A DNA stretch of 5,820 nucleotides, from contig VGKX01000073.1 of assembly GCA_016866895.1 (NCBI GenBank), positions 1 to 5,820 on the forward strand, read 5' to 3'. This document shows positions 1-5,454 of this stretch, in pieces; the stretch's first letter is position 1, and every line of letters starts with the position of its first letter. The translations under genes were made by a program, and so were the position numbers. This DNA comes from Candidatus Parvarchaeota archaeon (GTDB taxonomy: Archaea; Micrarchaeota; Micrarchaeia; Anstonellales; VGKX01). The notes beneath the pieces were generated by a model. The model did no database searches and had not been told where the DNA came from. It saw only the letters and a program-made list of their open reading frames with translations.

Positions 1-845
1 TGGTGACCACTTTCAATCCTTCTGATAAAGTCAAATGCAATCTTATGGTTGATGAGAAGAGCAAGAAAAGCGAAACGTTCCAGTACGCAACTGCCTACCA
101 GGCATCAGAAACAGTAAAACTTACAGACGCTCAACACAAAGTTTATGTCAAATGTGAATTTCCCTCAAAAGAAATTCTAAATTCCGAAAAAGCTAATTTT
201 ACTGTAGTGTCAAGACCGATAATCACACTTGCCTCTCCTGCAAAAAATTGGTATCCAGATCCAGATTACAACAACTCAACCGCAACAGATGATTTTTCAT
301 ATAACGTGTATTTCTACTCGCTTTCGCCTGGTGCAAGTAATACCAACACTGGCGTATCGAGTCGCAGCTGCAAATTTGTAATTGACAAAGCTCTTGTTGA
401 AAGAGAAACTGTGCTTGACAACTATACAAACAGTGAAGCTATAGCAGTATCAAGCATACCTAGATTTGAAGGCAAGCACAAATGGCAGGTCATCTGCACT
501 GACACAAACGGGGCTGTTGGCAAAAGCGAGAAGCGCAACTTTAGGCACAGGCAAAAAATCACCATCGTGCCTGTAACCCAACGCAATGCCCAATTTAACA
601 GTGCAGATGATATCGCTCTCAAATTCAACGCCATCTCAACCAAAAAGCTTGAATGCAGGGTGACTGTTGATGGCGTTGAAGGGGAAAAAATGAAGCTTAA
701 GGCTAACACAAATTCCCAAAAAGAATTCACCTATCGTACAAGTGTCGTCTATCCAACCAAACCCCATACTTGGAATGTATTTTGTAAATCCGGCGATAAT
801 GTGGTTAAAAGTGATACCTATTCTTTCACTGTAGGTCCGCTTTAA
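1..845 (+). CDS. Secreted/surface protein with three Ig-like repeats, 5' end outside window
   Basis: This open frame enters from the left edge and ends at TAA 843-845. A GTG at 3 could be read as a start but has no room for a ribosome site, so the gene is probably truncated here. Counting that codon as residue 1, about 280 residues are visible. They form three repeats, each with a cysteine pair: C12/C51, C123/C165 and C218/C261. The shared pattern is C-x3-[VI]-D, then H-x-[VW]-x-V-x-C, then about nine or ten residues on S-[ED]-x-x-[NS]-F. This looks like tandem beta-sandwich (Ig/PKD-like) domains with a disulfide each, as in archaeal cell-surface proteins. No membrane anchor follows the last repeat, so any anchor or signal peptide must lie upstream, outside the window. 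The binding partner is unknown. The Ig-like fold is inferred from the cysteine and strand pattern, not from a recognised family. Confidence 0.75.
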   Translation, partial: VTTFNPSDKVKCNLMVDEKSKKSETFQYATAYQASETVKLTDAQHKVYVKCEFPSKEILNSEKANFTVVSRPIITLASPAKNWYPDPDYNNSTATDDFSYNVYFYSLSPGASNTNTGVSSRSCKFVIDKALVERETVLDNYTNSEAIAVSSIPRFEGKHKWQVICTDTNGAVGKSEKRNFRHRQKITIVPVTQRNAQFNSADDIALKFNAISTKKLECRVTVDGVEGEKMKLKANTNSQKEFTYRTSVVYPTKPHTWNVFCKSGDNVVKSDTYSFTVGPL

Positions 846-934
846 AGATGCAGCAAGACAGTCCTTAATCAAATGCGGAAATAAATACGCTATGCCCTAA
901 AATAGATTTGAACATCCTACATTGAGACTAAAAG

Positions 935-949
935 CAGACCAGAAGTCTG
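935..949 (+). repeat. Small hairpin just upstream of the DUF1761 gene
   Basis: CAGAC (935-939) and GTCTG (945-949) are perfect inverted repeats around a 5-base spacer, ending 7 bases before the GGTGA ribosome site. It could be an RNA hairpin in the leader or a short protein-binding palindrome. A stem of five pairs can arise by chance. Confidence 0.3.
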
Positions 950-956
950 AACAAAA

Positions 957-961
957 GGTGA
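957..961 (+). promoter_or_regulatory. Ribosome binding site of the DUF1761 gene
   Basis: GGTGA matches the complement of the archaeal 16S rRNA 3' end and lies 6 bases before the ATG at 968, which fixes that start. An A/T-rich stretch at 879-887 could be the TATA element about 85 bases upstream, but it is a weak match. Confidence 0.75.
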
Positions 962-967
962 GAAAAT

Positions 968-1393
968 ATGAACCTAACCTCAAATGTGAATTTGCTGGCA
1001 GTGCTTATTGCAACTTTTGCAAGCATGGCAATTGGGATGATGTGGTACTCAAATGCCCTTTTTGGAAAAGCATTTTTAAATGCAGTGGGGGCTAGCACAT
1101 CAAAGGCAAAAAAAGATTTACAGAAACAGGACATGGGCAAAACATACGGGCTTATGCTGCTCTCCTTTGCTTTCATGGCGTTTGTGCTTGCAAACATCTT
1201 GCCATATCTTGGAGCAAACAACGCAATTGAAGGCGCGCTTGCTGGTTTTTGGCTGTGCGCCGGTTTTGTTGTGACCACAAGTGCAAGCGGGGTGCTTTTT
1301 GAGAAAAGGAAGCTTGAGCTATATCTTATCAGCAACGGCTACTACCTTGTTTGCGGGGCTGTGATGGGGGCCATAATCGCAATAATTACATAA
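968..1393 (+). CDS. DUF1761 family membrane protein
   Basis: A 141-residue integral membrane protein of unknown function. It matches what I know of the DUF1761 family: an N-terminal helix (about residues 7-25) running into a W-Y-S-x3-F-G-K-x-F motif (26-36), then a polar stretch with many lysines (46-58), then three more hydrophobic helices (about 60-80, 88-110 and 123-141). The loop before the last helix has the family-like F-E-K-R-K-L-E-L-Y-L-I (111-121), and N-G-Y-Y follows at 123-126. The length is normal for the family. The start at ATG 968 is supported by GGTGA at 957-961. The gene stands alone, about 120 bases after the Ig-repeat gene and over 300 bases before psmB, so it is probably a single transcription unit. 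No substrate or partner can be inferred. Confidence 0.85.
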   Translation: MNLTSNVNLLAVLIATFASMAIGMMWYSNALFGKAFLNAVGASTSKAKKDLQKQDMGKTYGLMLLSFAFMAFVLANILPYLGANNAIEGALAGFWLCAGFVVTTSASGVLFEKRKLELYLISNGYYLVCGAVMGAIIAIIT

Positions 1394-1403
1394 ATAAGGC
1401 ATG

Positions 1404-1443
1404 AAAAATCACCAATCGGTAAATAAGCCCAAATTTGATTTTT
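1404..1443 (+). terminator. Possible transcription terminator after the DUF1761 gene
   Basis: AAAAATCA (1404-1411) is an exact inverted repeat of TGATTTTT (1436-1443), with 24 bases between, and the right arm ends in a run of five T. Archaeal termination mainly needs a T-run, and this one lies about 45 bases after the stop codon. The A/T-only character of most of the stem makes the hairpin weak. Confidence 0.3.
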
Positions 1444-1511
1444 GGCAAAAGCATGAAAGGCTGGCAACAGGCCTTGCTTGAAAAGAACTGCCGCCTCGCC
1501 TGTGTTTGGCT

Positions 1512-1546
1512 ATTGTAGCAATGCTTATAAATATTGTGCAAACAAT
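1512..1546 (+). promoter_or_regulatory. psmB promoter: TATA box beside two ATTGT/GCAA motifs
   Basis: TTATAAATA at 1525-1533 is a strong archaeal TATA box and predicts transcription starting near 1556. ATTG-TAG-CAAT (1512-1522) lies just upstream, and ATTGT-GCAA-ACAAT (1533-1546), itself a perfect palindrome around GCAA, overlaps the TATA box by one base downstream. The two sites share ATTGT followed by GCAA. A protein bound there would be placed to block TBP/TFB or polymerase. The TATA box is seen directly; the operator role is inferred. Confidence 0.55.
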
Positions 1547-1555
1547 GTAAAATGG

Positions 1556-1599
1556 GCAAAAGCTGTTTTTAATTATTGGTTTTACAAGGTAGCTTTTGC
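1556..1599 (+). other. Long hairpin at the predicted 5' end of the psmB transcript
   Basis: GCAAAAGCT (1556-1564) pairs perfectly with AGCTTTTGC (1591-1599). Continuing inward there are three G-U pairs (1565-1567 with 1588-1590) and two A-U pairs (1568-1569 with 1586-1587), for 14 pairs closing a 16-base loop. It begins about where transcription from the TATA box at 1525-1533 should start, so it could cap or protect the mRNA 5' end, act as a regulatory leader, or be part of a small RNA. Confidence 0.5.
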
Positions 1600-1633
1600 A
1601 GCATTGTTCTGAAAAGCAGCATTGTTCTGAAAA
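1598..1633 (+). repeat. Perfect 18-bp tandem duplication
   Basis: GCAGCATTGTTCTGAAAA occurs twice with no spacer and no mismatch, at 1598-1615 and 1616-1633. The first copy overlaps the last two bases of the hairpin's right arm. Each copy contains ATTGT, the core of the motifs beside the TATA box. It may be a recent slippage duplication or a doubled binding site. Confidence 0.9.
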
Positions 1634-1688
1634 TCGAAACGCGCGGACCAGCAAAAAATTCTGACCAGTGAAAAACGGCAGATAAAAC

Positions 1689-1704
1689 ATCACTCCTTGG
1701 TGAT
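1689..1704 (+). promoter_or_regulatory. psmB ribosome binding site inside a small hairpin
   Basis: GGTGAT (1699-1704) is a strong archaeal Shine-Dalgarno sequence 3 bases before ATG 1708, which decides the start. The bases just before it, ATCACT (1689-1694), can pair with it (five Watson-Crick pairs and one G-U) around a CCTT loop. The stretch ATCACTCCTT also resembles the 16S rRNA 3' end that the site must bind. Pairing would hide the ribosome site. Confidence 0.6.
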
Positions 1705-1707
1705 ATT

Positions 1708-2346
1708 ATGCCTGAAGATACATTATTGCCTGAAAAAATAAGCAACATGAAGACAGGCACGACAACAGTCGGGCTTGTATGCTCTGATGGCATAATCATG
1801 GCTGCGGACAAGCGTGCATCAATGGGTTATTTTATCGCTTCCCGCGATGTGCAAAAAATATTTCAGATTGATGACAAGCTTTCAATGACTATTGCTGGTG
1901 GTGTTGGAGACGCACAAGAGCTAATCAGGCTCCTAAAAGCGGAATCCAAGCTCTACAGGCTAAAATACGGCAAACCGCTAACTGCCAAAGCGGCGGCAAC
2001 CTTGCTTGCAAATCTTTTATATTCATACAAATTCTTCCCGTTCTATGTCCAGCTTCTGGTTGGAGGGACTGAAGACAAGCCTGAGATTTATTCTCTTGAC
2101 CCGCTTGGCGGCATGACTGAGGAAAAATACTGCTCAACAGGAAGCGGCTCGCCAGTCGCTTACGGAGTTTTAGAAGAGATGTTCAATGCAGGCGGCTCTG
2201 TAAAAGACAACATGAAAGTTGCGGTAAAGGCTGTGGCGGCGGCAATGAAGCGCGATTGCGCGACAGGTGAGGGGATAGACCTAGTCACAATAACAAAATC
2301 CGGCTTTAAAAAACACGACAAGGAAGAGATAGCAAAACTTGCATAA
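1708..2346 (+). CDS. psmB: 20S proteasome beta subunit
   Basis: This is the catalytic beta subunit of the archaeal 20S proteasome, which forms the inner heptameric rings and degrades unfolded proteins in the cytoplasm. Of 212 residues, the first 17 are a propeptide expected to be removed between G17 and T18, freeing T18 as the N-terminal threonine nucleophile (mature Thr1). The partner residues sit at the expected distances: D34 (mature 17), R36 (19), K50 (33), S146 (129) and D183 (166). The usual Ser169 is Thr here (T186), a mild change. G-D-A-Q at 67-70 and the D-x-x-G/T pattern near 183-187 are family-typical, as is the length. The ATG is fixed by GGTGAT at 1699-1704; a second Met (residue 14) lies inside the propeptide and lacks a site. 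The aCPSF1 gene follows on the same strand 214 bases later. The alpha subunit is not in the window. Confidence 0.97.
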   Translation: MPEDTLLPEKISNMKTGTTTVGLVCSDGIIMAADKRASMGYFIASRDVQKIFQIDDKLSMTIAGGVGDAQELIRLLKAESKLYRLKYGKPLTAKAAATLLANLLYSYKFFPFYVQLLVGGTEDKPEIYSLDPLGGMTEEKYCSTGSGSPVAYGVLEEMFNAGGSVKDNMKVAVKAVAAAMKRDCATGEGIDLVTITKSGFKKHDKEEIAKLA

Positions 2347-2552
2347 ACTGTCAATAAAATTTGGCGCAGAAGGCAATCTGACCATCAAGCCACAAGTAAA
2401 TCATCCCAGGCGTCCATTTGTCTTAAGCATAATCTTGCCATTTGCATAAAGCGCAGTTTCTAAAGGCAATCCGCGCCCGACGGGGTCTTTTGGGCATCAC
2501 GGCCGGTTTTCTGCACTGCGGTGCCTTTGTGTTTGAAAAACATGCAGTTCAA

Positions 2553-2558
2553 GAGGAG
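2553..2558 (+). promoter_or_regulatory. Ribosome binding site supporting a TTG start for aCPSF1
   Basis: GAGGAG ends 2 bases before TTG 2561 and 5 bases before a second TTG at 2564. An in-frame TGA at 2534-2536 closes the frame upstream and no ATG or GTG lies between, so a TTG start is required. Spacing slightly favours 2564, which would shorten the protein by one residue. The ATG at 2542 is out of frame. Confidence 0.65.
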
Positions 2559-2560
2559 AT

Positions 2561-4456
2561 TTGTTGGAACTAAAGGAAATAGAAAAAAAAATCGCGGAGA
2601 TAATACCGGCAGACTGCGATCTGTCAAAAATAGAGCCCGAGGGCCTTGACATAGTCATCTACCTGAAAAACATCAATCAATTCTACAAAAACGACCAGAT
2701 GATTCGCAGGCTTGCAAGCGCTGTCAGAAAGCGCGTTTTTATCCGCTCCGACCCCTCGTCGCTTACAAATCCTGAGGACTCGCTTGCAGCAATCAAGTCC
2801 CTGGTTCCTGCAGAGGCCGGTGTCACTGAAATCAACTTCAACCCTGATTTTTGCGAAGTCAACATAGAGGCCCTAAAGCCCGGGCTTGTGATAGGCAAGG
2901 GAGGCCTCACTCTTCGCTCCATAATACAAAAGACTGGCTGGGCCCCAAATGTTCTTAGGACCCCCACAATGGACTCAAGCACAATACGGGGGGTCAGAAA
3001 GTCCTTGTTGCGCGAGGCTGCCCACAGGAAAAAATTCCTCATTAACCTTGGCAAGAAAATCTGCACAACAGTGCCAAAAAGCGACTGGGTCAAGATAACC
3101 GCCCTTGGCGGCTTCCAGGAAGTTGGACGGTCCTGCACACTGGTCCAAACCCCGCACAGCAAAGTCCTGATAGACTGCGGCATTAATCCTGACACTTCAG
3201 ACAACACGCGCACCTATCCATATCTAAACGCCCTTGGCTTTGAGCCTGCGCAGCTGGATGCAGTAATCCTCACTCACGCACACCTAGACCATTCGGGCTT
3301 TTTGCCCTACCTCTATGCCTATGGCTTTGAAGGGCCCGTCTACTGCACCACCCCGACAAGGGAGCTTGTCACGCTTTTGCAGATGGATTATCTGAATCTT
3401 GTGAACAAGAACACGGAGCAGGGGGCCCCTTATGGCGTCAAGGACATCCAAAAACAGCTTGCGCACATGATAACCCTGGATTACTGGGAAGTGATGGACA
3501 TCACTCCGGAAATCAAGCTGACCTACTACAATGCAGGGCACATGCTAGGAAGTGCCATAGTGCACTTGCACATAGGGGAGGGGCTGCACAACCTTGTTTT
3601 CAGCGGCGACATTAAGTATGGCTACTCAAAGCTGTTCGACCAGGCAGTAACCTCCTTCCCGCGCTGCGAGACGCTTTTCATTGAAAGCACTTACGGCGGA
3701 AGGGACGACATCATGTCAAACAGGTTTGACTCTGACAAGCGCCTGTTTGGCCTTATAAACCAGACAATAGAGAAAAAGGGCAAGATAATAATACCAGTGT
3801 TCTCGGTTGGCAGGGCCCAGGAAATCATGCTTGTGCTAGAGGAGCAGATGTCCAAGAATCCCAAATACAATTTTCCAGTATATCTGGACGGAATGATTCT
3901 TGAGGCGTCTGCAATACACACAGCATACCCGCAATACCTTCGCCACAATGTGCAAATGAGGATACTCTCAAACGATTCCCCTTTTGAGTCGCACATTTTT
4001 GAAACTGTAAAGACCGACAGGAAAGCAATAGTCGAAGGCGACCCGGCAGTCATTCTTGCGCCATCTGGCATGATGTCTGGAGGCCCCATTCTTGAGTACT
4101 TCAGGCTTCTTGCAGACGACCCGAAAAACATGCTCATGTTTGTCGGCTACCAGTCAACGCAGTCGCTAGGCAGGAAAGTGCAGCGGGGCATGAAGGAAGT
4201 GCCAATAATGTCGGAGGCTGGCAGAAGCGAGATGATACGGGTCAACATGCAGGTCCAGTCAGTGGAGGGCTACTCTGGCCACTCAGACCGCCACCAGCTA
4301 ATCTCGTTTCTGAAAAACATTAAGCCAAAGCCTGAAAAAGTCTTCACACTGCATGGGGATGAGACAAAGTGCGAGGATTTGGCAAGAAGCATAAGCAAGA
4401 TGATGCACATTGATGCCAGGGCCCCAATGGACCTTGATGCAATCAGGCTCAAGTAG
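2561..4456 (+). CDS. fttA: Archaeal CPSF-like ribonuclease aCPSF1/FttA (KH + metallo-beta-lactamase + beta-CASP)
   Basis: This protein is the archaeal homologue of CPSF73, known as a 3'-end endoribonuclease and factor-dependent transcription terminator acting with RNA polymerase. Domains run in family order over 631 residues, a normal length. An N-terminal KH-like domain (about 1-70) is followed by a second KH domain with the G-K-G-G loop at 112-115. The metallo-beta-lactamase core starts near 177, with D205, H-x-H-x-D-H at 239-244, H327 (in N-A-G-H) and D350 (in F-S-G-D). The beta-CASP part has motif A E375, motif B H574 (in S-G-H-S-D) and motif C H598 (in L-H-G-D-E). All zinc ligands and catalytic positions are present, so it should be active. 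It starts with TTG after GAGGAG. The C-terminal residues (about 560-631) that form the family's dimer interface are intact. It lies downstream of psmB on the same strand; whether they share a transcript is unclear across the 214-base gap, where I see no strong TATA box. Confidence 0.96.
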   Translation: MLELKEIEKKIAEIIPADCDLSKIEPEGLDIVIYLKNINQFYKNDQMIRRLASAVRKRVFIRSDPSSLTNPEDSLAAIKSLVPAEAGVTEINFNPDFCEVNIEALKPGLVIGKGGLTLRSIIQKTGWAPNVLRTPTMDSSTIRGVRKSLLREAAHRKKFLINLGKKICTTVPKSDWVKITALGGFQEVGRSCTLVQTPHSKVLIDCGINPDTSDNTRTYPYLNALGFEPAQLDAVILTHAHLDHSGFLPYLYAYGFEGPVYCTTPTRELVTLLQMDYLNLVNKNTEQGAPYGVKDIQKQLAHMITLDYWEVMDITPEIKLTYYNAGHMLGSAIVHLHIGEGLHNLVFSGDIKYGYSKLFDQAVTSFPRCETLFIESTYGGRDDIMSNRFDSDKRLFGLINQTIEKKGKIIIPVFSVGRAQEIMLVLEEQMSKNPKYNFPVYLDGMILEASAIHTAYPQYLRHNVQMRILSNDSPFESHIFETVKTDRKAIVEGDPAVILAPSGMMSGGPILEYFRLLADDPKNMLMFVGYQSTQSLGRKVQRGMKEVPIMSEAGRSEMIRVNMQVQSVEGYSGHSDRHQLISFLKNIKPKPEKVFTLHGDETKCEDLARSISKMMHIDARAPMDLDAIRLK

Positions 4457-4479
4457 GACTGTTTTGCACTTGTGGCTAG

Positions 4480-4626
4480 CTATTTCCCTCTTCTTGAGTA
4501 CCTTACAATGGAATGGATGGCAAAAATAATCTGGTCCCTGAAAATAAGGCAGACCAATGCAAACAATACAATCCCCGCAAGCCCGCATGCATAATGCCAA
4601 AATCCGGCATTTGCACCTATCTCATT
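4480..4626 (-). pseudogene. Frame-displaced C-terminal segment of the zinc-finger membrane gene
   Basis: Directly after the zinc-finger membrane gene, the -1 frame stays open for 48 codons and ends at TAG (complement of 4480-4482). The encoded segment has no start codon of its own. It reads as a good protein end: a G-F-W-H-Y motif (segment residues 8-12), a hydrophobic helix (about 15-29), an R-D charge break, a second amphipathic stretch, and a basic tail ending R-R-G-K. Reading through needs one extra A in the A4 run at 4625-4628, giving a 289-residue protein. This would leave 23 bases between it and the converging aCPSF1 gene. An assembly error, a real deletion or recoding are all possible; the local bases do not form a classic -1 slippery heptamer. 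Confidence 0.55.
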
Positions 4627-5348
4627 TTGCTTGCAAAAAACTTGCCTGAAAGCGCACCCACTATGGGGTATGAAGCAAGCATGGCAAACAGGCGCAAGAT
4701 GATAAGCTCTATTGCCAAGTCCTTGTCAAACCCGGCTATTTTCATTATTATATCCGCTTCCTGGTAGGATATTGCCTGCGCCGTCTTTGAGAAAAATTCA
4801 AATGCGGCCTGGGCAAGGAATATCTGCCAGACAAAAAGGCCAAGACTTCCAACCAACGCAATAACCACACCGCAAGCCGCCCCTATCTTCAGAGCATCAA
4901 TGCCGCTAATCGCATATCTGAATTTTTCCTCGGCCTTAAGAAAGACAAGGGACAGCCCAACGCCAAACGGGACCGTTATGAAAAATAAAAGGTTGATGAA
5001 CGGTACTGATGCAAAAAGACCGCCAATAACCCCCCCAAAAAATATCGGCACTATCAGAAGCGGCAAATCCTCGTTTTTTATCTGCAGGTTCGGGTCGCGG
5101 GGAACAATCATCTTAATCAGGCTTCCCACCCCCCCGCTTTCTTTTTTTTGCCCTTGCGGCTGCTGCTGCCTTGCCGAAGCTGGCTGCATCTGGCTTGCCT
5201 GTGCCTGAAGCTTTGCCATAATCACTGCCTTGCAGTTAGTGCAAAGAAGCTTCCCGTTGAGTTCTGTGGCCTCGTTTTCGCACATTGCCTTGAAGCAGTT
5301 GCTGCAAACCCCCACTGCATCCTTGTCATGATGGTAAAAACACTTCAT
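4617..5348 (-). CDS. B-box-like zinc-finger membrane protein, probably frameshifted at its end
   Basis: This 243-residue protein is of unknown function. An N-terminal cysteine-rich module of about 40 residues has C3-x2-H6, C15-x2-C18, C23 and C36-x2-C39, resembling the B-box-type zinc fingers found before membrane regions in many archaeal proteins. The expected cysteine three residues after C23 is Glu (E26). A Gln/Ala-rich linker follows (about 46-70), then hydrophobic segments near 94-112, 116-138, 154-180 and 212-233. The zinc module is probably cytoplasmic. I chose ATG 5348 because the zinc module then starts M-K-C, the usual form; a GTG three codons upstream (5357) is the alternative. Neither has a strong ribosome site. 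A TATA box lies at 5397-5403. The annotated stop (TAG, 4617-4619) looks premature, since the -1 frame continues with another membrane helix. The DUF2085 gene lies upstream on the same strand. Confidence 0.75.
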   Translation of the reverse strand: MKCFYHHDKDAVGVCSNCFKAMCENEATELNGKLLCTNCKAVIMAKLQAQASQMQPASARQQQPQGQKKESGGVGSLIKMIVPRDPNLQIKNEDLPLLIVPIFFGGVIGGLFASVPFINLLFFITVPFGVGLSLVFLKAEEKFRYAISGIDALKIGAACGVVIALVGSLGLFVWQIFLAQAAFEFFSKTAQAISYQEADIIMKIAGFDKDLAIELIILRLFAMLASYPIVGALSGKFFASKMR

Positions 5349-5396
5349 CAAAACCACGTTTTTGTTTTTTCCTGGTTCTTTCTTTCATTTGCACTG

Positions 5397-5403
5397 TTTA
5401 TAT
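5397..5403 (-). promoter_or_regulatory. TATA box for the zinc-finger membrane gene
   Basis: On the minus strand ATATAAA is preceded by an A-rich GTAAATGG. It predicts transcription starting near 5374, about 25 bases before ATG 5348, a normal archaeal leader. Its presence suggests this gene is transcribed separately from the upstream DUF2085 gene. Confidence 0.5.
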
Positions 5404-5454
5404 CCATTTACTTTCCGACTGTCTTTCAGTGACAATTCAAATGCTAAAACGCCC

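Larger units (their letters stand above)
1394..1707. other. 314-base non-coding region: end of DUF1761 unit, then psmB promoter and long leader
   Basis: I find no convincing gene on either strand; open frames here lack ribosome sites and protein-like composition. In order it holds an inverted repeat with a T-run (1404-1443), an unremarkable stretch, two ATTGT/GCAA motifs beside a TATA box (1512-1546), a 14-pair hairpin (1556-1599), an 18-bp tandem duplication (1598-1633) and a hairpin over the psmB ribosome site (1689-1704). If the TATA box at 1525-1533 drives psmB, the leader is about 150 bases, long for an archaeal mRNA. A weaker TATA-like sequence at 1679-1688 would instead give a nearly leaderless mRNA. 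An independent small RNA from the first TATA box is also possible. Confidence 0.6.

Noticed and set aside
928..1335. 135-codon minus-strand open frame over the DUF1761 gene
   Set aside because: The plus-strand frame has a good ribosome site and family motifs; the minus frame has neither.
1556..1707. C/D-box guide RNA in the psmB leader
   Set aside because: CTGA occurs several times, but no RTGATGA box C lies at a suitable distance and there is no C'/D' pair.
2464..2526. tRNA-like or riboswitch-like fold before aCPSF1
   Set aside because: A short stem (GGCATC with GGTGCC) can form, but there is no cloverleaf, T-loop or recognised aptamer core.
2385..2543. UGA read as an amino acid, joining the coding-like pieces between psmB and aCPSF1
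   Set aside because: All stops in the window are TAA or TAG, but six genes are too few to infer recoding, and no conserved gene here has an in-frame TGA.
2683..3213. 176-codon minus-strand open frame inside aCPSF1
   Set aside because: It is fully antisense to a strongly conserved gene with all motifs intact and shows no domain pattern of its own.
4513..4767. 84-codon plus-strand open frame over the zinc-finger gene's 3' end
   Set aside because: It lies opposite the zinc-finger membrane gene and its displaced extension, has no ribosome site, and its composition is that of an antisense shadow.
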